Assembly: GCA_001874265.1 (NCBI GenBank)
Contig: MPDD01000005.1
Location: forward strand, 58,072-122,071
Length of the DNA stretch: 64,000 nt
From: Bacteroidetes bacterium MedPE-SWsnd-G1
GTDB taxonomy: Bacteria; Bacteroidota; Bacteroidia; Flavobacteriales; Flavobacteriaceae
Reading direction: 5' to 3'
Made by a program: the position numbers and the translations under genes. Below the pieces are notes generated by a model that saw only the letters and a program-made list of their open reading frames with translations, did no database searches and had not been told where the DNA came from. Shown here piece by piece: positions 17,482-27,430 of the stretch (position 1 is the first letter of the stretch; every line of letters starts with the position of its first letter).

Positions 17482-19179
17482 TTATTCCTCCTGAATATCC
17501 TTTAGTAATAACTGAATAGACGTATTACCATTCCAGTGATTTTCGTCTAAATTAAATACTGCTTTAAAAGCTTTACCATTCGAAATCAATTTCTCTTTCG
17601 ATCCCAAACCAAACCCAATACCGCTATAGGTTTTCTTATCTACACCATTGATAATCCCAACTTTTAAATGTGTTTTATCTTCACCTACACATTTACCATA
17701 GCCGTTATCTCTAAGCCCTTCTGATTTAAAAACAGGTCGCATATTATTAGGACCAAATGGCGCAAATTGTTTTAAAATACTGTAGAATTTCGGCGTGATT
17801 TGTTCTAATTCTAATTCTGCATTTATTTTTACCTCGGGCGTTTTTAATTCCTCTGGTAAGGTTGCTGCAACAACCTCCTCAAATTTTTGTTTGAAATTCC
17901 TGTAATTTTCAGGAAGTAAGGTAAGTCCGGCTGCATATTTATGACCGCCAAATTGTTCTATAAATTCGGAACATTGATCTAAAGCGTTATAAACATCAAA
18001 TCCTTTTACAGATCTTGCAGACGCCGCTAACTTATCGCCGCTTTTGGTAAAAACTAAGGTTGGTTTATAATGCGTTTCTATGAGTCTAGAAGCCACAATG
18101 CCAATAACACCTTTATGCCAAGTTTCGCTATAAACAACAGTCGAAACGTTTTGCTCTTCAGCATTCTCTGTAATCTGTCTAAGTGCTTCATCCGTAATTT
18201 TTTTATCTAGTTCTTTTCTATTCTTATTAAAATCTTCTATTTCTCCTGCAATTTTAGAAGCTTTCTCAAAATCCGTCTCAGTTAACAAATCCACGGCATA
18301 TTGTCCATGTTTCATTCTTCCAGCAGCATTAATTCTGGGTGCAATCACAAAAACGACATCTGTAATAGTTAATTCGTTTTTATGTAATTGATGAATAATA
18401 GCATTAAACCCAGCCCTCGGTGCTTTGTTAATCATTTGCAAACCGTAATAAGCCAATACCCTATTTTCGCCAGTCATCGGAACAATATCTGCCGCAATCG
18501 CAGTTGCTACCAAATCTAAATACGGTAACAAATCGTCAATGGTTTCACCTCTATTTTTTCCAAGTGCCTGAATCAATTTAAAACCAACACCACAGCCACA
18601 TAACTCATCGAATGGATAAGAGCAATCCTCTTGTTTCGCGTCTAAAACCGCCACAGCATTTGGCACGGATTTCCCAGGCCTATGATGGTCGCAAATGATA
18701 AAATCAATTCCTTTCTCTTTTGCATAGGCTACTTTTTCAATGGCTTTAATTCCACAATCTAGCGCTATAATTAAAGAGAAATCATTGTCATCTGCAAAAT
18801 CAATTCCTTTATAAGAAACTCCATACCCTTCTGCATACCTGTCTGGAATATAGGTCGCAACATTTGGATAATGTTTTAATAAATAAGAGGAAACTAAAGA
18901 CACAGCGGTAGTGCCGTCCACATCATAATCGCCATAAACCAAGATATTCTCGTTTTTTTGGATCGCCTTTTCTATACGAGCCACGGCCTTATCCATATCT
19001 TTTAATAAATATGGATCGTGCAAATCACTTAATGAGGGTCTAAAAAATGCTTTCGCTTGGTCAAAAGTTTCGATACCACGCTGAATTAATAAAGACGCAA
19101 TTAACCTATCGCCATTCAATTGTTTGGCGAGTGTGTTAACTTTTTCAAGTTCCGGTTGGTCTTCTAATATCCAGCGCAT
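17482..19179 (-). CDS. recJ: Single-stranded-DNA-specific exonuclease RecJ
   Basis: 5'-3' ssDNA exonuclease acting in recombination and mismatch repair. The 565-residue sequence shows the DHH phosphoesterase motifs: YGDYDVDGTTA near residue 82, ALDCG, CDHHRPG near 165 with the two His, and the DHHA1 region with GGHKYAAGLTL near 410. A C-terminal OB-like domain includes QFAPFGPNNMRPVF. Length is typical. The start ATG at 19179 is in line with the common N-terminus MRWILEDQP. It converges with the second EEP nuclease and is preceded by a repeat-containing gap after osmC. Confidence 0.97.
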   Translation of the reverse strand: MRWILEDQPELEKVNTLAKQLNGDRLIASLLIQRGIETFDQAKAFFRPSLSDLHDPYLLKDMDKAVARIEKAIQKNENILVYGDYDVDGTTAVSLVSSYLLKHYPNVATYIPDRYAEGYGVSYKGIDFADDNDFSLIIALDCGIKAIEKVAYAKEKGIDFIICDHHRPGKSVPNAVAVLDAKQEDCSYPFDELCGCGVGFKLIQALGKNRGETIDDLLPYLDLVATAIAADIVPMTGENRVLAYYGLQMINKAPRAGFNAIIHQLHKNELTITDVVFVIAPRINAAGRMKHGQYAVDLLTETDFEKASKIAGEIEDFNKNRKELDKKITDEALRQITENAEEQNVSTVVYSETWHKGVIGIVASRLIETHYKPTLVFTKSGDKLAASARSVKGFDVYNALDQCSEFIEQFGGHKYAAGLTLLPENYRNFKQKFEEVVAATLPEELKTPEVKINAELELEQITPKFYSILKQFAPFGPNNMRPVFKSEGLRDNGYGKCVGEDKTHLKVGIINGVDKKTYSGIGFGLGSKEKLISNGKAFKAVFNLDENHWNGNTSIQLLLKDIQEE

Positions 19180-19189
19180 GCCTGTGTTT

Positions 19190-19216
19190 TGTCACCCTAA
19201 GCAAAGTCGTAGGGTC
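19190..19216. repeat. Short interspersed repeat (gtcaccctnagc-nnagtcg type), copy 1
   Basis: The sequence reads TGTCACCCTAAGC followed by AAAGTCGTAGGGTC. Related copies lie at 24818-24893 and 27431-27457, all intergenic. The CCCT/AGGG ends can pair. From memory, this GTCACCCTGAGCGNAGTCGAAGGGT family is common between genes in Bacteroidota genomes. Confidence 0.6.
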
Positions 19217-19243
19217 TTGTCTTTTTCTTGCAATTTTATTGTA

Positions 19244-19284
19244 ACCATTTCAAATGGTGAATACGAGTTCTCGAAGTCACCATT
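19244..19284. repeat. Nested inverted repeats with alternative pairing
   Basis: ACCATTT-C-AAATGGT (19244-19258) is a perfect palindrome, and AATGGTGA (19253-19260) can instead pair with TCACCATT (19277-19284). The middle segment thus has two possible partners. It lies in the osmC-recJ gap, in the 3' region of osmC. Confidence 0.5.
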
Positions 19285-19300
19285 CAAAATCAAGGCTTTT

Positions 19301-19714
19301 TTATTGTTCGTGGTACTCCACTTCAATAGCTACATCCGTAAATTTACGGAACATTCCCATTACACCACAATATTGATCTACTGATAAATCGATGGCTTTT
19401 TGAATTTTATCCTTTTTAAAATCAGATCCATAAAACTTATATGTCATTACTACATCTTTGTAAATTTTTGGGTGCTCATCGGTTAATTCAGCCGATACGT
19501 CAATTTTTAAATCGTCTACCTCAGCACGCATCTTTTTTAACAAAGAAACAATGTCTAACGCAGAACATCCTGCCAATGAAGAAAGCATCAATGCCTTCGG
19601 ACGCATTCCTCTAGATTCTTCCCCTTCTGCTGGATTATCGATTAGTACAATTCCGTCGTCGTGTGCAGATTCAAAAGCGTTTCCGCCTTTCCATTCCATT
19701 TCTATTTTTGCCAT
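19301..19714 (-). CDS. OsmC family peroxiredoxin-like protein
   Basis: A 137-residue OsmC/Ohr-fold protein; relatives reduce organic hydroperoxides with a Cys pair. The first cysteine is in SSLAGCSALD near residue 50 and the second in QYCGVMGM near residue 115, both in the expected places. An EW-type N-terminus (IEMEWKGGNAF) and the length fit the YhfA/OsmC group. Its partner thiol system is unknown. The start ATG at 19714 is preceded by TAAATTTG (19736-19743). It is followed by a 121-base gap with repeats, then recJ on the same strand. Confidence 0.9.
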   Translation of the reverse strand: MAKIEMEWKGGNAFESAHDDGIVLIDNPAEGEESRGMRPKALMLSSLAGCSALDIVSLLKKMRAEVDDLKIDVSAELTDEHPKIYKDVVMTYKFYGSDFKKDKIQKAIDLSVDQYCGVMGMFRKFTDVAIEVEYHEQ

Positions 19715-19735
19715 AGTTTTCTGTATTTAAGAATT

Positions 19736-19743
19736 CAAATTTA
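19736..19743 (-). promoter_or_regulatory. -7 box of osmC-like gene
   Basis: TAAATTTG on the minus strand, 21 bases before ATG. Confidence 0.5.
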
Positions 19744-19767
19744 CCATTTTATTAATCGTTTTTTTGT

Positions 19768-19786
19768 AACATTGTTTACAAATGTT
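19768..19786. promoter_or_regulatory. Palindromic operator candidate upstream of ade
   Basis: AACATT-N7-AATGTT, a 19-base dyad ending 18 bases before the ade ATG. The overlapping GTAACAT..TACAAAT also resembles a weak 11-bp-spaced Pho-type half pair. Either reading is tentative. Confidence 0.3.
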
Positions 19787-19804
19787 TCTTAAAAACACAT
19801 TGCT

Positions 19805-21427
19805 ATGTTAAAAGTATCTGGTCAACTTGTATCTATAGAAAAAAAACGGATATATCCAGCAGAAATTATTGTTGAAAATGGCATTATTATATCTATAACA
19901 GAGAAAGAAAGCAGCAACGCCAATTTTATTCTACCCGGTTTTGTAGATGCGCATATTCATATAGAAAGTTCTATGTTGGTACCGTCTGAATTTGCACGAT
20001 TGGCTGTTTTACATGGAACCGTAGGTACCATTTCCGACCCGCATGAAATTGCAAATGTATTAGGAAAAGATGGCGTGTATTATATGATTGAAAACGGAAA
20101 TAAAGTTCCGTTGAAGTTTCATTTCGGCGCACCGTCTTGTGTGCCAGCGACCAACTTTGAAACAGCGGGAGCGGTTATTGATTCTGACGATATTAAAGAA
20201 CTAATGGCGCATCCAGAAATTAATTATTTGGCAGAAATGATGAATTATCCTGGGGTGTTGTTTGATGATGAAGAAGTGCTCAAAAAAATTGCTTGGGCTA
20301 AACATTTTAACAAACCAGTTGATGGTCATGCGCCGGGATTACGAGGTGCCGATGCTAAAAAATATATTGCCGCCGGAATCTCTACCGACCACGAATGTTT
20401 CTCCTACGATGAAGCAAAAGAGAAGTTAGACTATGGAATGAAAATTCTAATTCGTGAAGGCTCCGCTGCTAAGAATTTTGAAGCATTGATTGATTTATTA
20501 CCAGAGCATTTTGAAAACATGATGTTTTGTTCTGACGATAAGCATCCTGATGATTTAATTCTTGGGCATATCAACCACTTATGTGTAAGAGCCGTTGCCA
20601 AAGGCATAGATGTTTTTAAAGTATTACAAGCCGCCTGTATCAATCCGGTGAAGCATTACAATATGAATATTGGCTTGCTAAACGTTGGTGATGCAGCAGA
20701 CTTTATCGAGGTTGATGATTTAACCAATTTCAATGTTTTAAAAACTTACATCAATGGAGAATTGGTTGCTAAAAATGGGGACTCTTTTATAAAATCCATT
20801 CCATTTAAAACTCCGAATAATTTTAATGTTTCAACTAAAGAAACTAAAGATTTTTATGTTGAAAAAACTTCAAATTCCATTAGAGTTATTGAAGCCTTAG
20901 ATGGTGAATTAATAACAAACGAAATTGAGGCAGAAAGTCTTTCTGAAAATGGTAATCTAGTTTCTAATACTGAAACCGATGTTTTAAAAATGGCTGTTGT
21001 AAATCGCTATAGCGACACAAAACCAGCCGTTGCATTTATAAAGAATATTGGACTTAAAAAAGGTGCTATTGCAAGTTCTGTAGCACACGATTGTCATAAT
21101 ATAGTAGTGGTTGGCACCAATGATGAAGAAATTTGTAATGCTGTAAATCTCATTATTAAAAATAAAGGAGGTATTTGTGCAGTTAACTGCGAAATGCAAA
21201 AATCATTGGCGTTACCTGTAGCTGGTATTATGAGTGACAAAGATGGCTGGACAGCCGGAAAAGCCTATGAGGAAATAGATGCCATGGCCAAAGAATTGGG
21301 TTCACAATTAAGAGCCCCTTTTATGACCTTGTCTTTTATGGCATTGTTGGTAATACCCGATTTAAAATTATCGGACTTAGGGTTGTTTAGTGGGAAGCAA
21401 TTTGAATTTGTTAAATTGCAAAAGTAG
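19805..21427 (+). CDS. ade: Adenine deaminase
   Basis: Hydrolyses adenine to hypoxanthine and ammonia in purine salvage. The 540-residue protein belongs to the amidohydrolase-type adenine deaminases. Visible are [16 protein letters not shown] (metal HxH) near residue 45, [10 protein letters not shown] near 80, DGHAPGLRG near 172, [12 protein letters not shown] near 195 and SDDKHPDDL near 245. The C-terminal family domain ([18 protein letters not shown]) is complete. Length is slightly shorter than the 580-590 of Bacillus AdeC but the conserved blocks are there. The TonB receptor gene follows 45 bases later and may be co-transcribed. Confidence 0.96.
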   Translation: MLKVSGQLVSIEKKRIYPAEIIVENGIIISITEKESSNANFILPGFVDAHIHIESSMLVPSEFARLAVLHGTVGTISDPHEIANVLGKDGVYYMIENGNKVPLKFHFGAPSCVPATNFETAGAVIDSDDIKELMAHPEINYLAEMMNYPGVLFDDEEVLKKIAWAKHFNKPVDGHAPGLRGADAKKYIAAGISTDHECFSYDEAKEKLDYGMKILIREGSAAKNFEALIDLLPEHFENMMFCSDDKHPDDLILGHINHLCVRAVAKGIDVFKVLQAACINPVKHYNMNIGLLNVGDAADFIEVDDLTNFNVLKTYINGELVAKNGDSFIKSIPFKTPNNFNVSTKETKDFYVEKTSNSIRVIEALDGELITNEIEAESLSENGNLVSNTETDVLKMAVVNRYSDTKPAVAFIKNIGLKKGAIASSVAHDCHNIVVVGTNDEEICNAVNLIIKNKGGICAVNCEMQKSLALPVAGIMSDKDGWTAGKAYEEIDAMAKELGSQLRAPFMTLSFMALLVIPDLKLSDLGLFSGKQFEFVKLQK

Positions 21428-21472
21428 TTCTAGTAATCTATGTTAATAATTGCTTCTGGAGACCTTATTTAA

Positions 21473-23680
21473 ATGAAAAAAGTTTTATTCCTCACCGCCT
21501 TAATTCTATTTAATTTTTCCTTATTTGGTCAATCTTTAAATGGAAAAATAATTGACATTCAACAAAACCCAATTCAAGAAGTAAATATTCGAAATATTTC
21601 TACGGATTCGCATGCACATTCTAATGAAAAAGGAACATTTATTCTTGAAAATGTTTCAGTAAACGACACGCTTATACTATCTCATGTTAGTTACAAATCA
21701 AAACAACTAATTGTAACTGCCGTAAACACAACTATTGAAATTATGCTAAAATCAAAGTCTATTAATTTAGATGAGATTGTTATTTCTCCTAAACGAGAAT
21801 CTATTCAATTGATTGCGGATATTGATGTGCAAACAAATCCTGTAAATTCTTCGCAAGATATTCTTAGAAAAGTACCTGGACTATTTATTGGCCAGCATGC
21901 TGGAGGAGGTAAAGCAGAACAAATTTTCTTACGTGGATTTGACATTGATCATGGTACAGACATAGGCATAACCGTTGATGGGATTCCTGTAAATATGGTT
22001 TCTCATGCGCATGGTCAAGGGTATTCAGACCTGCATTTTGTGATTCCAGAAACAATCAACAATATCGATTTTGGAAAAGGTCCTTATTATGAAGGAAAAG
22101 GAAACTTTACAACTGCTGGATATGTAGATTTTAATACCAAAGAAAATTTGGATTATAGTTCTATAAAAATGGAGATTGGTCAATTTGACTCTTCTAGACT
22201 TTTAGGAATGTTTAATATCCTCAACTCACAGCAACACAATGCATATGTTGCCGCAGAATTTATTGCTACGGATGGTCCGTTTGAAAGCCCTCAAAACTTT
22301 AATCGTTTTAATATTTTTGGAAAATATACCGGTGCTATTTCTGATAAAGATAAAGTTGGACTGACCTTATCTCATTTTACAAGCCATTGGGATGCTTCTG
22401 GGCAAATTCCACAGCGTGCTGTGGATAGTGGAATGATTACTCGTTTTGGAGCTATTGATGATACGGAGGGAGGTAATACATCTAGAACAAACGTTCTGTT
22501 TAATTATGATACAAGAATAAATGAATTTAGTACTTTGAAGAATACTGTTTTTATGAGTCACTATGATTTTGAATTGTATTCTAATTTTACGTTCTATTTA
22601 AACGACCCTATTAATGGAGATCAAATAAGACAAAAAGAAGACAGAATTATTTATGGTTTTACCTCTGAGTATACCAATACCTTTTCTAAGGGTGAATGGC
22701 ATGCAGGAATTTCATTGAGAAAAGACCAGAGTAAAGACAACGAATTATCTCATACTGCCAATAGAATTGAAACTTTAGACAACATACAATTAGGAGATAT
22801 AAACGAAACCAATTTTGGTGGCTACGTAGGTGCTCGATTCGATTTTAACAATTGGTCAATTTACCCTTCTATCCGATTCGATTATTTTGAGTTTAATTAT
22901 TACGATCAATTACTACCAACATATCAAACTCAAGAAGAAAATGAATTTATTGCCAGTCCAAAACTGAATGTTTTTTACAATCCGTCTTCTAAATTACAGT
23001 TATATGCCAAAGCCGGAAAAGGATTCCATTCAAACGACACCAGAGTTGTGGTTGCTCAAAATGGTAAAGATATTTTGCCTGCGGCTTATGGTTTTGACAT
23101 TGGTTATACTTGGAAACCACTTTCTAAAACCCTATTAAATATGGCATATTGGAACTTATTCTTAGAGCAAGAATTTGTTTATGTTGGAGATGCTGGGATC
23201 GTAGAACCAAGCGGAAAAACACAAAGACATGGTGTTGAATTTAGTTTTAGATATCAACCGCTAACTTGGTTGTATTGGAACTTAGATGCCAATTATACTA
23301 TTGCAAGAGCCACTGAAGAACCGGATGAAAGTGATGATATTCCGTTAGCTCCAGATTTTACCTTGGTAAGTGGGTTGAATTTTATTTTTGATTCTGGATT
23401 TTATGGAGGAATTAATCTAAGACATATTAAAGACAGACCTGCTAACGAAGACAACTCTATTGTTGCAAAAGGATATACAGTTACTGACTTAAATGCTGGA
23501 TATACTTGGAAAAAATTTAATTTCGGAATTCAAATTCAAAACTTATTTGATACAGAATGGAATGAAACACAGTTTGCAACGGAATCGAGATTGCAAAATG
23601 AAATTAGTCCAGTAGAAGAAATCCATTTTACACCAGGTACTTCATTTTACTTTAAAGCCTCAATTGAGTACCGCTTTTAA
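21473..23680 (+). CDS. TonB-dependent receptor, substrate unknown
   Basis: A 735-residue outer-membrane receptor: signal peptide (1-19, ending LFGQ), CarboxypepD_reg-like domain (GKIIDIQQNPIQEVNIRN, about 22-95), plug (IFLRGFDIDHGTDIGITVDG) and beta barrel ending in EYRF. The plug has an unusual histidine-rich stretch, VSHAHGQGYSDLHF near residue 178, and another His in FDIDHGTD. Such histidines could bind a metal, but this is inference. There is no SusD-like or other lipoprotein partner beside it. It lies 45 bases after ade and might be co-transcribed with it; a functional link to purines is not evident. Its end is 7 bases from the convergent uracil-DNA glycosylase gene. Confidence 0.9.
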   Translation: MKKVLFLTALILFNFSLFGQSLNGKIIDIQQNPIQEVNIRNISTDSHAHSNEKGTFILENVSVNDTLILSHVSYKSKQLIVTAVNTTIEIMLKSKSINLDEIVISPKRESIQLIADIDVQTNPVNSSQDILRKVPGLFIGQHAGGGKAEQIFLRGFDIDHGTDIGITVDGIPVNMVSHAHGQGYSDLHFVIPETINNIDFGKGPYYEGKGNFTTAGYVDFNTKENLDYSSIKMEIGQFDSSRLLGMFNILNSQQHNAYVAAEFIATDGPFESPQNFNRFNIFGKYTGAISDKDKVGLTLSHFTSHWDASGQIPQRAVDSGMITRFGAIDDTEGGNTSRTNVLFNYDTRINEFSTLKNTVFMSHYDFELYSNFTFYLNDPINGDQIRQKEDRIIYGFTSEYTNTFSKGEWHAGISLRKDQSKDNELSHTANRIETLDNIQLGDINETNFGGYVGARFDFNNWSIYPSIRFDYFEFNYYDQLLPTYQTQEENEFIASPKLNVFYNPSSKLQLYAKAGKGFHSNDTRVVVAQNGKDILPAAYGFDIGYTWKPLSKTLLNMAYWNLFLEQEFVYVGDAGIVEPSGKTQRHGVEFSFRYQPLTWLYWNLDANYTIARATEEPDESDDIPLAPDFTLVSGLNFIFDSGFYGGINLRHIKDRPANEDNSIVAKGYTVTDLNAGYTWKKFNFGIQIQNLFDTEWNETQFATESRLQNEISPVEEIHFTPGTSFYFKASIEYRF

Positions 23681-23687
23681 AACTTTA

Positions 23688-24263
23688 TCATATTGCGATT
23701 AAATTTTTCACTCTATTCTGTAACTCTGGAATAACCGTTTGTTCAAACCAAGGGTTTTTGGTCAACCAAAACCTATTTCTAGGTGATGGGTGCGGTAAAA
23801 CAAAATATTTTGGAAAATACTCCGGGTAATTATCTACGGTTTCAGTTAGCGTTCTTTTTGCTTTTCCTTTTAAATAATAATTTTGAGCATACATTCCAAT
23901 AAGAAGTATTAATTCTGCATTTGGCATTTTATCTAGTAAACTATCATGCCACTGCGGAGCACATTCTTTTCTAGGAGGTAAATCGCCACTTTTTCCTTTT
24001 CCTGGGTAGCAAAAACCCATTGGTACAATTGCAAAAAGGTTTTGGCTATAAAATTCGTCTTCTGTAACATTTAGCCATTTTCTTAATTGCCTTCCGCTTG
24101 CATCATCCCATGGAATACCAGACTTATGAACCTTCGTTCCCGGCGCTTGACCAATAATTATAATTTTAGAATTTCTACTGCCAGAAACGACAGGCCGTGG
24201 ACCTAAAGCAAGATGTTCTCCACAAATAGTACATTGCCTAATTTCTTGGAGTAAATTCTCCAT
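23688..24263 (-). CDS. Uracil-DNA glycosylase family protein
   Basis: A 191-residue member of the UDG superfamily. Motif 1 is IIGQAPGTKVHKSGIPWDD (about 35-53), corresponding to the GxxPG active-site loop of family 4/5-like enzymes. The C-terminal HPSPRNRFW near residue 158 is the DNA-intercalating loop. Only one Cys pair (CTICGEH, residues 11-14) is present near the N-terminus, so an iron-sulphur cluster of the family 4 type cannot be assumed. Expected role is excision of uracil from DNA. The DHFR-like gene ends 2 bases upstream, suggesting one transcript. Confidence 0.88.
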   Translation of the reverse strand: MENLLQEIRQCTICGEHLALGPRPVVSGSRNSKIIIIGQAPGTKVHKSGIPWDDASGRQLRKWLNVTEDEFYSQNLFAIVPMGFCYPGKGKSGDLPPRKECAPQWHDSLLDKMPNAELILLIGMYAQNYYLKGKAKRTLTETVDNYPEYFPKYFVLPHPSPRNRFWLTKNPWFEQTVIPELQNRVKNLIAI

Positions 24264-24265
24264 TT

Positions 24266-24805
24266 CTATTTTTTACGTGAATATTGACTCTGCACAATTT
24301 GATCTAGATATACTTCAGTCTTTACATGCTCAAATTCCAGCGATTTTGGCATATCTCCGAACAATGAAATACCGCCGCCTAATAGAATTGGAATTCTAGT
24401 TACGATTAACTCATCAATCAAATCTTCTTTCAAAAAATTTTGGATTGTGGTACCGCCATCAATATATAAACTATGATGCCCTTGGCTATGAATTTTCCCC
24501 ACAAGTTCTTTCAAAGGCCCGTTTAATATTTGAATTTTATTCTCATAACCTTTGGGTGGGTTTTTCATTGAGTTGCTCAATACAAAGACAGGAAAAGGAT
24601 ATGGCCAATCTACTCCAAATCCAAGAACCGTTTCAAACGTGTTTCTGCCCATTATCATAGCGTCTACTTGTTTAAAAAAAACAATTGCACCCATATCATC
24701 TTGTTGAGGGTTTGGTATCATTTCTAACCAATCTATACCTTCGTCTTTATCTGCAATAAATCCGTCTAAACTGGTCGCTATAAATACCGAGTTTTTTGTT
24801 TTCAT
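24266..24805 (-). CDS. Dihydrofolate reductase family protein (RibD_C type)
   Basis: A 179-residue NADPH-binding reductase-fold protein. The N-terminus VFIATSLDGFIADKDEGIDWL, MIMGRNTFETVLGFG near residue 50, FVLSN near 74 and SLYIDGGTTIQNFL near 112 are the RibD C-terminal/DHFR-like pattern. It is not the folate-pathway DHFR type (no conserved PWxLPxDL segment), and its substrate cannot be read. Two bases separate it from the uracil-DNA glycosylase gene, so they form an operon. The gap to rsmI contains an inverted pair of intergenic repeats. Confidence 0.88.
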   Translation of the reverse strand: MKTKNSVFIATSLDGFIADKDEGIDWLEMIPNPQQDDMGAIVFFKQVDAMIMGRNTFETVLGFGVDWPYPFPVFVLSNSMKNPPKGYENKIQILNGPLKELVGKIHSQGHHSLYIDGGTTIQNFLKEDLIDELIVTRIPILLGGGISLFGDMPKSLEFEHVKTEVYLDQIVQSQYSRKK

Positions 24806-24817
24806 AATTATTTTTTA

Positions 24818-24893
24818 TTGTCATTTTGATCGTAGTCGAAACATCTCCTTGTATTGGTTTTTCGCTTTCACTTCGACAGGCTCAATGTGACAA
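24818..24893. repeat. Inverted pair of interspersed repeats
   Basis: 24818-24840 (TTGTCATTTTGATCGTAGTC plus GAA) and 24871-24893 are inverted copies of the same repeat family as at 19190 and 27431. Together they can form a large imperfect hairpin with a 30-base loop between rsmI and the DHFR-like gene. Confidence 0.65.
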
Positions 24894-24907
24894 TTTGGAA
24901 TCAATCC

Positions 24908-25582
24908 TTATTTCGTTTTCCCTGCAACCACAATTACAATTTCTCCTTTTGGAGGTTTATTGGTATAATAAGCTAACACTTCTGTCGCCGTTCCTCTAAT
25001 TGTTTCTTCAAACATTTTGGTCAATTCTCTCGAAACAGAAACCTGTCTGTCTTCTCCAAAATACTCGGCAAAATGCGCTAAAGTTTTTACTAATTTATGT
25101 GGTGATTCGTAAAAAATCATGGTTCTAGTTTCCTCCGCCAAAAATTTTAGCCGTGTTTGGCGTCCTTTTTTTACCGGCAAAAACCCTTCAAATACAAATT
25201 TGTCATTTGGCATTCCGCTATTTACAAGTGCAGGTACAAAAGCAGTCGCTCCTGGTAAACATTCCACATCAATATTGTTTTCTACACAAGCGCGTGTCAA
25301 TAAAAATCCAGGGTCAGATATAGCGGGAGTTCCAGCATCAGAAATTAATGCCACAGTTTCACCACCTTGTAATCTTTGTACAACTCTGTCAACCATTTTA
25401 TGCTCGTTGTGCATATGATGACTTTGCATTTGTGTAGCAATATCAAAATGCTTTAAAAGTTTTCCTGATGTTCTTGTGTCTTCTGCCAAGATTAAATCTA
25501 CCTCTTTTAAAACCGTAATAGCTCTAAAAGTCATATCATCAAGATTACCGATTGGTGTTGGTACTAAATACAATTTGGACAT
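24908..25582 (-). CDS. rsmI: 16S rRNA (cytidine(1402)-2'-O)-methyltransferase
   Basis: Uses S-adenosylmethionine to 2'-O-methylate C1402 of 16S rRNA in the decoding centre. The 224-residue protein starts with LYLVPTPIGNLDDMTFRA, followed by ILAEDTRTSGKLL, ALISDAGTPAISDPG and LPGATAFVPALVNSG, all TP-methylase landmarks, then FYESPHKL. It ends at about residue 222, lacking the small C-terminal extension seen in E. coli. The start ATG at 25582 gives the standard N-terminus. It is divergent from aspS with an 87-base gap. Confidence 0.96.
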   Translation of the reverse strand: MSKLYLVPTPIGNLDDMTFRAITVLKEVDLILAEDTRTSGKLLKHFDIATQMQSHHMHNEHKMVDRVVQRLQGGETVALISDAGTPAISDPGFLLTRACVENNIDVECLPGATAFVPALVNSGMPNDKFVFEGFLPVKKGRQTRLKFLAEETRTMIFYESPHKLVKTLAHFAEYFGEDRQVSVSRELTKMFEETIRGTATEVLAYYTNKPPKGEIVIVVAGKTK

Positions 25583-25638
25583 ACAAAATGCTTTTAAACA
25601 AATATACTAACTATCTTTTAGAAGAATAGTTTTATCAC

Positions 25639-25646
25639 TAAATTTG
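25639..25646 (+). promoter_or_regulatory. -7 box of aspS
   Basis: TAAATTTG, 23 bases before the aspS ATG. Confidence 0.5.
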
Positions 25647-25669
25647 CAACCTAATTTTTAGGAACAGAT

Positions 25670-27424
25670 ATGTATAGAAGTCATACCAATGGCCAATTGA
25701 GATTAGCCAATGTAAATGAAGAAGTTACCTTATCAGGTTGGGTGCAAAAAGTACGCGATAAAGGGTTTATGATTTGGGTAGATCTAAGAGATCGTTATGG
25801 AATTACGCAATTGATGTTTGATGCCGAACGTACTGATGCTGCTGTTTTAGAAACTGCAAAGACTTTGGGGCGTGAATTTGTAATTCAGGTAAAAGGAAAA
25901 GTGATTGAACGTCAATCTAAAAATCCTAATATTGATACGGGAGAGATTGAAGTATTGGTATCTGATTTAACAGTTTTAAACCAAGCGAAAACGCCACCAT
26001 TTACAATTGAAGATGAGACTGACGGTGGTGAAGAGTTGCGCATGCAATATCGCTATTTAGATATTAGAAGAAATCCGGTAAAAGAAAGTTTAATCTTCCG
26101 TCATAAAGTATCACAGGAGGTTCGTAACTATCTGTCATCTGATGGCTTCATTGAAGTTGAAACTCCTTATTTAATTAAATCTACTCCAGAAGGTGCTCGT
26201 GATTTTGTTGTGCCAAGTAGAATGAACGAAGGACAGTTCTACGCATTACCGCAATCGCCTCAAACATTCAAGCAATTGTTGATGGTCGGTGGAATGGACA
26301 AATATTTTCAGATTGTAAAATGTTTCCGTGATGAGGATTTACGTGCCGATAGACAGCCAGAATTCACACAGATTGACTGTGAAATGGCATTTATTGAGCA
26401 AGAAGATATATTGAATGCTTTTGAAGGATTGACACGTCATTTATTAAAAGAAGTAAATGGTGTTGAAGTAGGTGCTTTTCCAAGAATGCAGTATGATGAT
26501 GCCATGCGCTTATATGGAAACGACAAACCAGACATCCGATTTGGGATGGAGTTTGGTGAGTTGAATGAGGTAGCACAGCACAAAGATTTTGGTGTGTTTA
26601 ATAATGCTGAATTGGTCGTTGGAATTGCAGTACCAGGTGGAAACTCACACACAAGAAAAGAAATTGATAATATTATAAAATGGGTAAAGCGACCACAAGT
26701 TGGTGCTTTAGGAATGGTATATGCTCGTTGTAATGATGATGGTTTATTTAAGTCATCTGTAGATAAATTCTACGATCAAGAAGATTTAGCAAAATGGGCA
26801 GAAGTTACCGGAGCAAAACCAGGTGATTTAATTTGTGTATTGTCTGGTGATACTAATAAAGTAAGAGCGCAATTAAGTGCCTTGCGTATGGAAATGGCTG
26901 AGCGTTTAGGCTTGAGAAAACCGAATGAATTTGCACCGCTTTGGGTTGTAGATTTTCCATTATTAGAATTAGATGAAGAAACAGGGCATTACCATGCAAT
27001 GCATCATCCGTTTACATCACCAAAACCAGGGCAATTAGAGTTGTTAGAAACAAACCCTGGAGATGTTAAGGCAAACGCTTACGATTTGGTATTGAATGGA
27101 AATGAAATTGGTGGTGGATCTATTAGGATTCACGATAAACAAATTCAGGCAACGATGCTGAAGCATTTAGGATTCTCTGAAGAGGAAGCAAAAGCGCAAT
27201 TCGGATTCTTAATGGATGCCTTTGAATACGGTGCACCTCCACATGGTGGATTGGCTTTTGGATTGGATAGATTGGTGGCCATTTTAGGTGGACAAGAAAC
27301 CATTAGAGACTTTATCGCATTCCCTAAAAACAATTCGGGTAGAGATGTAATGATTGACGCCCCTGCTCCGATTGATGATGAGCAATTAACAGAATTGAGT
27401 TTAAAATTGAACTTAAAAGCATAA
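25670..27424 (+). CDS. aspS: Aspartate--tRNA ligase
   Basis: Charges tRNA-Asp in the cytoplasm. At 584 residues it is the bacterial type: N-terminal OB anticodon-binding domain ([24 protein letters not shown]), class II catalytic core with motif 2 [18 protein letters not shown], the bacterial GAD insertion (about 290-420) and motif 3 [21 protein letters not shown] and QSPQ near residue 200 are also present. Whether it discriminates tRNA-Asn cannot be read. Single gene, followed by an interspersed repeat and a terminator. Confidence 0.98.
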   Translation: MYRSHTNGQLRLANVNEEVTLSGWVQKVRDKGFMIWVDLRDRYGITQLMFDAERTDAAVLETAKTLGREFVIQVKGKVIERQSKNPNIDTGEIEVLVSDLTVLNQAKTPPFTIEDETDGGEELRMQYRYLDIRRNPVKESLIFRHKVSQEVRNYLSSDGFIEVETPYLIKSTPEGARDFVVPSRMNEGQFYALPQSPQTFKQLLMVGGMDKYFQIVKCFRDEDLRADRQPEFTQIDCEMAFIEQEDILNAFEGLTRHLLKEVNGVEVGAFPRMQYDDAMRLYGNDKPDIRFGMEFGELNEVAQHKDFGVFNNAELVVGIAVPGGNSHTRKEIDNIIKWVKRPQVGALGMVYARCNDDGLFKSSVDKFYDQEDLAKWAEVTGAKPGDLICVLSGDTNKVRAQLSALRMEMAERLGLRKPNEFAPLWVVDFPLLELDEETGHYHAMHHPFTSPKPGQLELLETNPGDVKANAYDLVLNGNEIGGGSIRIHDKQIQATMLKHLGFSEEEAKAQFGFLMDAFEYGAPPHGGLAFGLDRLVAILGGQETIRDFIAFPKNNSGRDVMIDAPAPIDDEQLTELSLKLNLKA

Positions 27425-27430
27425 ATAATT

